DNA of 64,000 nt from Clitopilus passeckerianus (taxonomy: Eukaryota > Basidiomycota > Agaricomycetes > Agaricales > Entolomataceae), in the NCBI GenBank assembly GCA_944990035.1, contig CALYLX010000098.1:620001-684000 (forward strand). The letters are read 5' to 3'. Below, piece by piece: positions 10,258 through 19,605 of the stretch (its first letter is position 1; every line of letters begins with the position of its first letter). The notes under the pieces were generated by a model, which was not told where the DNA came from, did no database searches, and worked only from the letters and a program-made list of their open reading frames with translations. Made by a program: the position numbers and the translations under genes.

Positions 10258-13200
10258 GGCGGCCAGTGTCAACGTCTGAACCCGCCACAATACTGATTTC
10301 TTCTATGTCGTATGCAGAACCTTTTGATAAATCTATGCGTCTACCCATTAAGGTCTCTGCTCCGAATGAAGAAAGAACCGTTGAAACCAAAGCACTAGTC
10401 GACTCAGGTGCTCAAGGACTATTCATCGACAAAGAATTCGTCGCCCGCCATCGAATCAAAACACATCCCCTTCGACAACCTCTCACTGCCAAGAATGTTG
10501 ACGGCACTATCAACAAAACAGGGCAAATCACCCATTACACCTGGGTCGATATAGGGATAGGGAAACACAAGGCGTCAGAACGGTGCCTGGTCACCGGATT
10601 AGGGAATGAACACCTGATCCTCGGACTCCCATGGCTGAAGCGAACGAATCCAGAAATCAACTGGCAAAAGGGGACACTATTCATTAATCCCAAGCGCGTC
10701 AAGACATCCCCGCTACGCACGGCCCTTGCCCGAGTCCAGATCAGACGACTAGCCGCAACAGAGGAATCACGCCCAGACATTTCCAACGTATCCGACGAAC
10801 CCGAACCCATTGAAACACCCTTAGAAGAACCCAATGACGAACAAGACCTGGTTATTGCCTATGTGAAAGGAGAACCAGTGATGGGGATATTTGAACGAGC
10901 CAATTCCCCATTAACGAATGAACATCGAGAACCAGAAATCAGAAGAATCCGAGCCGCAAATATCTCCCGAATCACCCGAGATAGAGGATCACTGCGATTC
11001 GTCCCGACCCAGAACGTCTGGATCCGCGCCAAGACATCCATCTCCCAGACCCTAGAACATCAGAAAACCGAAGAAGTCAAGAAGAAACTTGAAGACCTCA
11101 TTCCCCCCGAATACCACGAATTCAAGAAAGTCTTCGAGAAAGAAGCATCAGAACGATTTCCCCCATCTCGGCCTTGGGATCACGCCATTGATCTCAAACC
11201 AGACTTTGTCCCGAAAGACTGCAAGGTCTACCCTCTCAACCCAAAGGAGCAAGCCGAAATGGACAAATTTCTCGAAGAAAACTTACGGAAAGGATACATC
11301 CGACCCTCGAAATCACCTCAAGCATCACCCTTCTTCTTTGTAGCGAAGAAAGAAGCAAACGCACTACGACCCTGCCAAGATTACCGATATCTCAACAGTG
11401 GAACTGTCAAGAATGCCTACCCCTTACCACTAGTCAGCGACCTACTCGACAAACTCAGAGGAGCAAAGATTTTCACAAAACTAGACATCCGATGGGGATA
11501 TCATAATGTCCGGATCAAAGAAGGAGACGAGTGGAAAGCAGCCTTCAAAACAAATCGAGGCTTGTTTGAACCCACCGTCATGTTCTTTGGACTATGCAAC
11601 TCCCCAGCCACGTTTCAAGCAATGATGAACCACATCTTCAGAGACATGATCGATGAAGGATGGTTAATCATCTACATGGATGACATGTTACTCTTCTCTA
11701 AAGACCCAAGAGAACATGAGAAGCGCACCAAACGGGTACTCCAAAGGCTGATGGAACACAACCTGTTCCTTAAAGCTGAGAAATGCAAATTCAACGTGAC
11801 AGAAGTCGAATTCCTTGGAATGATCATATCGCCAGACAAGATCCACATGGACCCGACTAAACTCGATGGGATAAAGAAATGGCCAACCCCGACCACCGTA
11901 AAAGAAGTTCGGTCCTTTTTGGGATTTGGCAACTTCTACCGAAGGTTCATAGGGAAATATGCGGAACTAGCCCGACCCCTGAACAATCTCACCAAGAAAG
12001 ATCAGCCCTTTACATGGGGAAAGGAACAAGAAGAGGCATTTGAAGCCCTAAAGAAAAGGTTCGCGGAGACACCTGTACTCACGATGCCCGATCCAACGAA
12101 ACCATTCACCATTGAATGTGATGCATCCAAGTGGGCAACAGGAGCAGTGCTACGCCAACGAGACGAAAATAACGACTGGCACCCTTGTGGATACATCTCT
12201 CACTCCTTCACCCCAACCGAACGGAACTACGAAATCTACGACAGGGAACTACTCGCTATAGTCAGAGCACTGGAGACTTGGCGACACTATCTACAAGGAT
12301 CAGCCCACCCTGTCACGGTATTCTCCGACCATAAGAACCTGACCTACTACCGAACGCCACAGAAACTTAGCCGACGACAAGCACGATGGAGTTTACTCCT
12401 CTCCCAATATGACCTAAACCTAGTCCATGTACCAGGAACTCAGATGGTCCAATCTGACGAACTATCCCGACGAGCAGATCACATTCTAGACCACGACACC
12501 GACAACGAAGACATCACCATGCTACCTGATAAACTCTTCATCCGAACAATTGACACCAAACTTAAGGCGGAATTTGCCGAACACATGATGAAAGACGAAT
12601 TCTTCACGGAAGCAATACGACACCTGAAGAACCACTCTACCCCCATCAAATCGGCTTTAGCCGACTGGAAAGTAGAGGACTCTCTCCTCTTTTTCCGGGG
12701 GCGATGCTACGTCCCTAATGATGCTACCCTACGACGAAGCCTCATACAGAAGTATCATGACACACCTATGGCCGGACACCCCGGAGCATTCAAGACGATG
12801 GAGTTAATTTCCGAACACTACTGGTGGCCCAGAATGTTTGGAACTGTCAAATCCTACGTTGATGGATGTGCCCCTTGCCAACAGATGAAGGTCAATACAC
12901 ACCCCACGGCACCTCCCCTGAACCCAGTCAAATTTACCGCCACACGACCCTTCGAACTTGCCTCTACAGATTTCATCACTGATCTTCCTGAGGTTAACGG
13001 TTACGACTCACTCATGGTCGTGGTAGACCATGGCCTTAGTAAGGGGGTAATTTTGATCCCTTGCAAGAAGACCATTGACGCCCTAGGCACTGCCAACAAC
13101 TACCTGGATGCTGTCTACAGAAGATTCGGACTTCCCGACAAACTGATATCTGATAGAGGTCCACAATTCGCATCCAAAGTATTCCAAGAACTAGGACGAC

Positions 13201-13997
13201 TCCTAGGAATCAAGCTTTCCCTGACAACCGCATATCACCCACAAGCAGATGGAGAAACCGAACGCGTCAACCAAGACATTGGCGCTTATCTCCGACTATT
13301 CTGCGCCAACAACCCCGAGAAATGGCTAGAACTAATTCCCCTAATGGAATTCGCCCATAACAAACGTGTTCATGCCGTCACCGCACAAACTCCATTCTAC
13401 CTAATGAACGGAGCAGAACCACGCGCTATTCCCCTTCCATATCAGAAGACCAATGTCCCTGCTGCGGAAACCCGAATGAAAGAACTCCAACAAGCACGAG
13501 ACGCTGCGGCTGCCCATGAACTTGCGAGACGAAAGATGGCCGAACGTGTCCGAAGTAACTTCAAACCATTTGAACAAGGACAGAAGGTTTGGTTGGAAAC
13601 AACTAACCTAAAACTGGCATACTACTCAAAGAAGTTCACGCCACGACGAGAAGGCCCCTTCACGATCAAAGAAGTTCTAGGTCCGCTGACCTACAGATTA
13701 GAACTACCCCGAGCATGGAAAATTCACCCTGTGTTCCACGCCACCCTCCTCACACCATACAAGGAAACCGAGACACATGGGCCCAATTTCCTAGAACCGC
13801 CACCTGACCTCATCAATCAAGAAGAAGAATGGGAAGTGGAAGAAATTGTCGCACACAAACGACATCGTGGGAAGATCCTTTACAAGATCAAGTGGAAAGG
13901 ATATCCGACATCGGAGAACTCATGGGAACCTGTGAGAAACCTCCAGAACGCCAAGAAGACCCTTGAAGCATATAAGAAGAAGAAGAACATTCGGTGA
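10245..13997 (+). CDS. pol: Pol polyprotein of family B element (PR-RT-RNase H-integrase-chromodomain)
   Basis: One uninterrupted frame in -1 relative to Gag; the first ATG in it is at 10305. In order: aspartic protease with ALVDSGAQG (about 10396); reverse transcriptase with [13 protein letters not shown] and the YMDD box IIYMDD (about 11668-11685); RNase H with ECDASKWATGAVL, YDRELLAIVRALE and FSDHKNL; integrase with an HHCC zinc site (HPGAFKTMELI...CAPCQQMK) and a DDE core (TDFITDLP, LISDRGPQFASK, YHPQADGETERVNQ); and a C-terminal chromodomain (EEWEVEEIVAHKRHRGK...YKIKWKGYP) that in chromoviruses targets integration to modified chromatin. All catalytic motifs look intact. Confidence 0.95.
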   Translation, partial: GFLERRPVSTSEPATILISSMSYAEPFDKSMRLPIKVSAPNEERTVETKALVDSGAQGLFIDKEFVARHRIKTHPLRQPLTAKNVDGTINKTGQITHYTWVDIGIGKHKASERCLVTGLGNEHLILGLPWLKRTNPEINWQKGTLFINPKRVKTSPLRTALARVQIRRLAATEESRPDISNVSDEPEPIETPLEEPNDEQDLVIAYVKGEPVMGIFERANSPLTNEHREPEIRRIRAANISRITRDRGSLRFVPTQNVWIRAKTSISQTLEHQKTEEVKKKLEDLIPPEYHEFKKVFEKEASERFPPSRPWDHAIDLKPDFVPKDCKVYPLNPKEQAEMDKFLEENLRKGYIRPSKSPQASPFFFVAKKEANALRPCQDYRYLNSGTVKNAYPLPLVSDLLDKLRGAKIFTKLDIRWGYHNVRIKEGDEWKAAFKTNRGLFEPTVMFFGLCNSPATFQAMMNHIFRDMIDEGWLIIYMDDMLLFSKDPREHEKRTKRVLQRLMEHNLFLKAEKCKFNVTEVEFLGMIISPDKIHMDPTKLDGIKKWPTPTTVKEVRSFLGFGNFYRRFIGKYAELARPLNNLTKKDQPFTWGKEQEEAFEALKKRFAETPVLTMPDPTKPFTIECDASKWATGAVLRQRDENNDWHPCGYISHSFTPTERNYEIYDRELLAIVRALETWRHYLQGSAHPVTVFSDHKNLTYYRTPQKLSRRQARWSLLLSQYDLNLVHVPGTQMVQSDELSRRADHILDHDTDNEDITMLPDKLFIRTIDTKLKAEFAEHMMKDEFFTEAIRHLKNHSTPIKSALADWKVEDSLLFFRGRCYVPNDATLRRSLIQKYHDTPMAGHPGAFKTMELISEHYWWPRMFGTVKSYVDGCAPCQQMKVNTHPTAPPLNPVKFTATRPFELASTDFITDLPEVNGYDSLMVVVDHGLSKGVILIPCKKTIDALGTANNYLDAVYRRFGLPDKLISDRGPQFASKVFQELGRLLGIKLSLTTAYHPQADGETERVNQDIGAYLRLFCANNPEKWLELIPLMEFAHNKRVHAVTAQTPFYLMNGAEPRAIPLPYQKTNVPAAETRMKELQQARDAAAAHELARRKMAERVRSNFKPFEQGQKVWLETTNLKLAYYSKKFTPRREGPFTIKEVLGPLTYRLELPRAWKIHPVFHATLLTPYKETETHGPNFLEPPPDLINQEEEWEVEEIVAHKRHRGKILYKIKWKGYPTSENSWEPVRNLQNAKKTLEAYKKKKNIR

Positions 13998-14047
13998 ATC
14001 TCCATCAACCCACAGCACTTTGCCGAAGCAAACACATCTTGCTTATA

Positions 14048-14929
14048 ATGTCCTCCAATGTCTCCTCCTACGACCGCACCATCATCCTTAACACCTTCAA
14101 AACCGATTCCGCTGTTACGGCGCTCCGTACGAACACTGCCTGGAGCAACAACGACAACCTCCTCACCGAAGTGGCAGAGCGGGGCTCAGCCTACCACGAC
14201 CGAAGAACCGAATTCCGCAACGAAGTGGCTCGTCTACGCCACCTATATTCGAAAACCCTTGAAGAACTTGATCGAGCTCTTGACAGCTCTGACCAACGCA
14301 CGGAGGAAACCCTCACCGACCTCTTCTTCGCTGCCGGAGGTACAGCCTTCCTTGATCAGCACTATCCTGAACGACGAAGTTGGTTCCCCAACCCGAAGGA
14401 GACAGATTTCGAAACCCTTGCCGCCAATCCCTGGGGGCCTGAGGAAGATCAAACCACCGAAGAACCGACGATTCTCACGGCACGTCAGGTTCGAGGAACC
14501 CTCCAAGAATTCCCCCCCGTCACCAACCTTGCTACCGCCGCCAAGATAAAGCACAATCCCTTCATTCAAACTACACCCGAGGATCAAGATAGCGACAAGG
14601 AAAACGTCAACCCAAATGTCAAACCCACCGACACCTTACCTCTCCGCATTCGAAAGCCCACCAGAGTCAGATTCGCCAACTCTGGTGAACCCTCTTCCTC
14701 AACGATCTCGTCACAGAAGGCACCGCGTACCGGATACCTCGCCAACCAGCCACCACCGCCCCGACACTTCCGATGCTATGTTTGCGGAGGCAGACATCGA
14801 CAATACCATTGCTTTCGTTTTGTTTGTCGTCTGTGTCATCATCGCGGCCCAGGCCATTACCCGGTTAACTGTCCACAACGCTATTGGAAGAACATAGACC
14901 GCCATTTCTGGGGCAAGAAGAAGAATTGA
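14048..14929 (+). CDS. third ORF of family B element, double zinc-knuckle-like protein
   Basis: 293 residues, starting at ATG 14048, 50 nt after the Pol stop, and ending at the TGA that begins the pre-PPT stem-loop. The N-terminal half is charged and probably helical (residues about 35-95, possible coiled coil). The C-terminus has two Cys/His clusters, CYVCGGRHRQYHC and CRLCHHRGPGHYPVNC, spaced like CCHC zinc knuckles. It occupies the env position but has no signal peptide or membrane segment, so it is not an envelope protein. Family A has a homologue in the same place. Function unknown; nucleic-acid binding or a Gag-NC-like accessory role is inferred. How it is translated (re-initiation, subgenomic RNA) is not shown. 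Confidence 0.8.
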   Translation: MSSNVSSYDRTIILNTFKTDSAVTALRTNTAWSNNDNLLTEVAERGSAYHDRRTEFRNEVARLRHLYSKTLEELDRALDSSDQRTEETLTDLFFAAGGTAFLDQHYPERRSWFPNPKETDFETLAANPWGPEEDQTTEEPTILTARQVRGTLQEFPPVTNLATAAKIKHNPFIQTTPEDQDSDKENVNPNVKPTDTLPLRIRKPTRVRFANSGEPSSSTISSQKAPRTGYLANQPPPPRHFRCYVCGGRHRQYHCFRFVCRLCHHRGPGHYPVNCPQRYWKNIDRHFWGKKKN

Positions 14930-14962
14930 AGTCAGGTGACTTCAACGCTAGCGAGAGGGTAA
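14928..14962 (+). other. conserved stem-loop and polypurine tract (family B)
   Basis: GAAGTCAGGTGACTTC (14928-14943) can form a 7-bp stem. The polypurine tract GCGAGAGGGTAA (14951-14962) directly abuts the 3' LTR and would prime plus-strand synthesis. Both parts recur in family A. Confidence 0.7.
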
Positions 14963-15425
14963 TGTTACAGTTACCTTGGATACGCACCCGGACTCTTTTT
15001 TCCTTTTACTCATCTACCATTACTATCCCCGCCCCGCTTACGTTTATACAATTACTCAGTACTGCTGCGCATTACTCATCCCTTTAGCTATGATTACTCA
15101 GTATTCTCACGATCGTGGGATACTTGTACTATATTTACTTACCATGACTCGTCGTGACTCTTACTTTGACTCACTCCGAGTCATACTTACTTTTGCTTAC
15201 TTAGCATTGCTGCGCAATGCCCAACCCTTAGCCCTACTCTTCATGTATAAATACTTTCACGCTTTCGGTCTTGCTTCCCCAGCTTGACCTAAAAGCCTAT
15301 ACATCGCTATTTGCTTTAACTTCGACTCGCTCGATTACTCTCGCTCGTCTCTACAAAGGCTGGTAGAGGACTAAGCAGCTGAACTCTTGATACTTGGTTG
15401 AGCACGTAGCGATACTAGCTTAACA
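14963..15425 (+). repeat. 3' LTR of family B element
   Basis: 463 bp, identical on reading to the 5' LTR, followed by target duplication GTGAA. Confidence 0.95.
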
Positions 15426-15674
15426 GTGAACTCCATGGTCCCATTCTTTTGCACTGGGCTGTCACCTAATACGCCATCTGACTGGACCCTTATGACTTCT
15501 CCCAGATCGAATGGGATTCAACAGCAGGTTCGGTTAGTCACGCGAAGAACTAACTCATCTATCCTAACTCACTACTTGCTATCCAAGGGGCATCCTCGAC
15601 GACCCTCCCTCTCTTCCCATGACATCACTCAAGTCAAGATCGCTTCTCTTCTGGGAGCAGCCTAAGTATTACAA

Positions 15675-16315
15675 ATGGACGTGGACGCAACCTTGCCCCA
15701 ACTTGAACGTATTTGCAAGTTCGGGTGTGCGAAGATGCTTAGAAGCGTGAATGAAGATGCACAGGGTACCTTCGCTCTGTTCTTTCTTGGTGATCAGGAG
15801 AACGGAGCTCAAGAGTGAAGCCGATCATTGGTCATGTCGAGCATCCTGCTTTCGTTGCGGGGAATACGCAGTGAGTTTCCCTTCCTTCTTTTCACTTTTC
15901 ACTTCTCTCTCTTTCTATTACGGCTCTCTAATAATATGTCCACTCTTACAGTGCCGGCATTGGTATGATATCAACGGTATACTGGTCACTTGGTACCACG
16001 GAGAGTTGGGAGGACACGTCCAAGTATCCTGCACTGGGCCGCGTGAGTCGCTTTCCATCACCCAACTCAGTCAATCCATATCCTAATAATTTCTCATCTC
16101 TAACAGAACGCAGAGCCCATCGCGACTGGACCGGTCCTGAGCTGGGTTAATTTGCAGGCGGACAAGAATGTTTAGAGCCCTTTTGGCGTTCAGGAGGGCC
16201 GCGCGTGAAATTGCAGAGGAGGACTGGAAGCAAGAAGTTGACGAAAAGGGGGGAATGATTGGGATTGGGCAGGGATCATGTTCGAAGAGGTGCGATTCGT
16301 AGGTGTAATAGATAC
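15675..16315 (+). pseudogene. unrecognised small plus-strand gene, unit A copy
   Basis: I do not recognise it. An ATG at 15675 opens MDVDATLPQLERICKFGCAKMLR. An intron-like GTGAGT...CTTACAG separates CFRCGEYA from CRHWYDINGILVTWYHGE (near 15850-16000), and an acidic helical tail (AREIAEEDWKQEVDEK) follows. Paralogous segments lie at about 49031-49639 (unit C) and, more decayed, 34640-35399 (unit B). In this copy several substitutions and stops interrupt the frame that unit C preserves, so it is probably non-functional. Confidence 0.35.
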
Positions 16316-18706
16316 CAGTGTCTTGTGCTTTACTTGAAGATATCATACTCAAAACGGGGCGTCTACATATATCGATACCAATGACCATGTTACAGTTGTT
16401 AAATATTAGTCTGGCCGTACACGTTTCAGATGCAAACAGCTGTCTAAATTGAGCATGATGAAGTGATCTGGACCAGCCGCAGCCTGAGCGATAATCAATA
16501 ATTATCAATACTCGAAAAGTACATCGTAGTCTCCCCGGAACCATTCAAGATGATACCATATACGTTCATCCCCACCGACCGCGAACGCCATGACTTCATA
16601 ACCCCAAGCTTGGCCCAAGCCTTCCATTCATCCTCATGGGACGTAGCACCGACGCCAACGCCCTTCAGATTCTTTCTTCACCTCGATCGCCTCTTCGTTA
16701 TCCTAGCAGCATATCGAGACATGACGACGGCGGATTTCAGCAACTTGCGGGGTCGGAGGCAGCGGAAAGCTGGGAAAGGAAGGGCTGCAAGCCCTAGCCG
16801 GGTCGTTTCAATGGTATGCCCGACCTGAGAAATGAGGCGTTGTTCGCAGGCGGTCCTGCGGATATGTATGAGATGTTTGCTTCGTTCCTGAAGTAGGATA
16901 GGGGTGGGTGTGGGGGTTAGGTGCAAGAATTGGATATGTTGGTGTTCCATCAGAGGATGGGTAGAGTGAGAGCAGTTGGCGGGGACCCATCCAGTGCTGA
17001 AGCAATATGGTGGCGGAAGAATGTTCAAATTCGACCTGAGGATCACTGGTACAGGAATGTACGGAATGGATTCCTGAGCTCATCCGTCTTTATCACATTC
17101 AATTCCGGAGTAATCTGGAAAGCAATCAATATTACTACGATGGATATGATAGAAAGAAGAGATACTAACTGGGTATGGATATGTCGAATCCTTTTCCGTT
17201 CTTGGTGCTCTGTCGCGGTTCTCCGAACCAATTCGAGCGTGAAGTCTATTCTAGTTTCCTCGTCCACTTCTTCTTCATCATTTGCCTCATCTGCGGTTTC
17301 TCCGAGTTGTAACTTAGTGTATCGGTGCCTTCGCCTGAATCCTCGACAACTGCGGGTATTTCGACGAAGTTGGTGCGCGGTAATACTGTCTTTGATGGAG
17401 GAACGAAGGACACCCTTCGTGGTCAAGCTTTGGCCGCTTCGAGTTCTTCAAGAGTCAAAGACCTGAGAGTCGGGCAAGCCGTTCGCCCAATTCGTACGCG
17501 AAAGAGGGTACAGGTCGGTAAATGGTTAAGAAGTGGTGGCTGCAACCCGGGCACAAAGAGAAGGATAGAGGAGAGGAGAAGTGAGTGGGGGTCCTCAGGT
17601 TCTTGCTTCTGCACGTGCTTTCATTGGGATACGGAGGCACCTCGCTCTTGGTTCTAAGTAGGGAGTAACAGTTCCTCCACGTCAGGGACTCCAAACACCA
17701 ACTAAGGCCATCACGATCGTTTGCAGGAGGTGAAAGGGATCCCAAGCTGTCAAGGTTTGCTGAGTGAATTCTATATTTCCAGCGTAGGGGCGAGAGCAGG
17801 TTTATGGATGACGAGGGATGAGGTAGGGGTGAGAGGTGATTTTGATCCGGGGATGAAGAAGGGGAAGGATGGGACGAAATGGAGCTGCGTTGTTCTCGTT
17901 CGCGTTCTTCCTTTGCCTGCGGCAGGGCATCTTCGATGTGAAAGACGAGAATACTTGGCCCTTGGTCAAGAATGCGTTCATCGTCATGGTCATCCTCTCT
18001 TGATAGCTGGACGCATCTCCAAGTTCCTCTGCACCAGCGTAGTCCAAGTTGATGATAGCAGAAGTGGCGAATTGCCTGCGCTGGGTGGTGCGCCAAACTT
18101 GTATTGAAGGATTTCGGTAAGGGAGGTTTATATTCGGGCAGGACCCGCAAACGAGTTAGGTCGATGTAACAGAAGTGAGTTCGGAAGGAAACGTACGCCA
18201 GTAGTGGTGTACATTCATGCAATAGGTGCAGTGAATAGCATGTAATTGAGGTTAAATATTCTCTTCCCTGGTGCGGGAGCTGGTTGTCCAAGTTTACAAG
18301 TAGAGAATGATGGCCCCGGGAGGGTGCTTGGGGGAGAGAAAAGACCCCGAATGGGATGTGGAAGAGATGGCGCCAGTAGAGGACGAGGATCGTTGATTGT
18401 TGGAGGTATAGTCATCCCAGAGTAACGTTGGGGTAGGTTTGTGTAAGATTTTCTAGATATGACCGTCTGTAGAAAGCTTTAGGGGGAGGTATATGAAGCA
18501 AAAAAGAGTAAAGAAAGACGTACGTCGATTTGTAACCCTTTGCGCCAACTCCGTGAGATCTCTGGATGGCTGGGAGTTCTGTCATGAAACGACGCCGACT
18601 TGAAGTTGAGAAGACTCAAAGCTAAAGCCTTCTGGAGCGAATCTTCTTCAGTGTCGCGTTCCGTGTCCATGTCCACGTCGGTGTTTGTGCTTTCGTCAAA
18701 ATGCAT
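16316..18706 (-). pseudogene. unrecognised minus-strand gene with UIM-like N-terminus, unit A copy
   Basis: A start at 18706 reads MHFDESTNTDVDMDTERDTE, followed by EEDSLQKALALSLL, which fits the ubiquitin-interacting motif pattern (acidic run, then L..A...S). A donor GTACGT follows at about 18523. A Pro/Ser-rich exon (18215-18415) and further minus-strand segments near 17800-18130 and 16545-16660 (SHEDEWKAWAKLGVMKSWR...) are conserved in unit C. No single open model could be assembled between them, so introns, decay or more than one gene are all possible. Function not assigned. Confidence 0.35.
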
Positions 18707-19605
18707 TGACAGCTGGGGATTCGTAAGCGTTCTGGCTGGTTGACGAAGAAAGGATAGTGTCCCGGTGATTCCTCGTAGGAAGAGCCGGTTAAATCTAGAA
18801 AGTTGAAAGGGTGAGGGGAGGTAACAAATGGCTTGGTATGTTAACGTACAGGTTTGAGGAGTTGCGGAGATTTCGCCTCGTTCAATACGGAACCCCGGTC
18901 ATTGAACGTGTGCACATGCAGTAGCATCCGTCTCCTTTGTATTCTCAACAACGAGATCTGTAAACTTTCAAGGTTATGAAAAGAAGAAGGAAATGGGGAA
19001 GATTGGATGCGATTGAAGTACTAGTAGTGGACCAATGGCAACAGACAGGCTCCGGGAATCTTCGGACCGTGCCTCAACTTGTCACGCGATCGTTACAGAG
19101 TCACGCTCCGTGACACAGAGATTTTCTGGCTTTGAATATTCAAATCGACCATTGTTCTGTTAACTGGAGGTTAATATGGCCGCTATGCTCTTGAAGAAAA
19201 CAGATCCAGAGGGTTGGACACTTTCAATGCCATGGACACTGTTTTCCCATAGGAAAATTTAAATATGTATCGGCCTCAGGTTGAAGGTATTGAGCTGAAA
19301 TCGAGGCAGGACTCCCGGTAGTTTTTTCCAGGTTCCCGCTGAAAGTGGTGAGTATCTCAACCTGTAAACTACAGCCGTAACTCGCTTTTAGTAGCGTCTA
19401 GGAATGAGTGCAACCAGCTCCAACGACGAGTCTTCACAGCGGTTTGATCCAAACAGGCGCCCAAATGTCAATCAGATTCGCATTGCAGTGCCTTCCTGCG
19501 CTTACACGTTTGCTCCTCACTCCCATCTTGTGGGCTCTTTGTGAGTGCATATTCTACTTCTGCATTGAAAACTTCTTACTTATCTTCCCTCAAGGAGCAT
19601 TAGGC
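18707..19605. other. intergenic, upstream of NLR-B
   Basis: The first 400 bases match 52212-52430 of unit C; the rest shows no gene. An open frame in phase with NLR-B runs from 19408 to its start, but NLR-C and NLR-D conserve only the later ATG, so this is taken as 5' leader. Confidence 0.55.

Larger units (their letters stand above)
8436..15425 (+). mobile_element. Ty3/gypsy chromovirus, family B, complete and apparently intact
   Basis: 6,990-bp LTR retrotransposon. LTRs 8436-8898 and 14963-15425 are 463 bp each, read identically and end in TGTTA...TAACA. The 5-bp target duplication GTGAA flanks it (8431-8435 and 15426-15430). Contents in order: 5' LTR with TATA and RNA start, self-priming primer binding site, Gag, Pol (PR-RT-RH-INT-chromodomain) in the -1 frame, a third ORF, a stem-loop, polypurine tract and 3' LTR. 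No frameshift or nonsense codon was found in its ORFs, so it may be autonomous and recently active. It sits in the intergenic part of unit A and breaks no recognised gene. Confidence 0.95.
3614..19115 (+). repeat. segmental duplication, copy 1 (unit A; interrupted by the family B retrotransposon)
   Basis: 3614-8435 plus 15431 to about 19115 aligns colinearly with 44262 to about 52425. The two copies share the NLR 3' half, a minus-strand small gene, a plus-strand small gene and a further minus-strand gene. Long stretches, such as around 6540-6930 against 46893-47283, look essentially identical, so the duplication is recent. The family B retrotransposon is only in this copy and splits it at GTGAA. 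The outer limit near 19115 is approximate. Confidence 0.75.

Noticed and set aside
14048..14929. Envelope gene, suggesting an infectious retrovirus
   Set aside because: No signal peptide, no membrane anchor, no cleavage site; Cys/His clusters instead. Not an env.
19408..19605. Upstream ATG of the NLR-B open frame as the true start
   Set aside because: NLR-C and NLR-D conserve only the ATG right before the hydrophobic segment; the upstream stretch has no counterpart.
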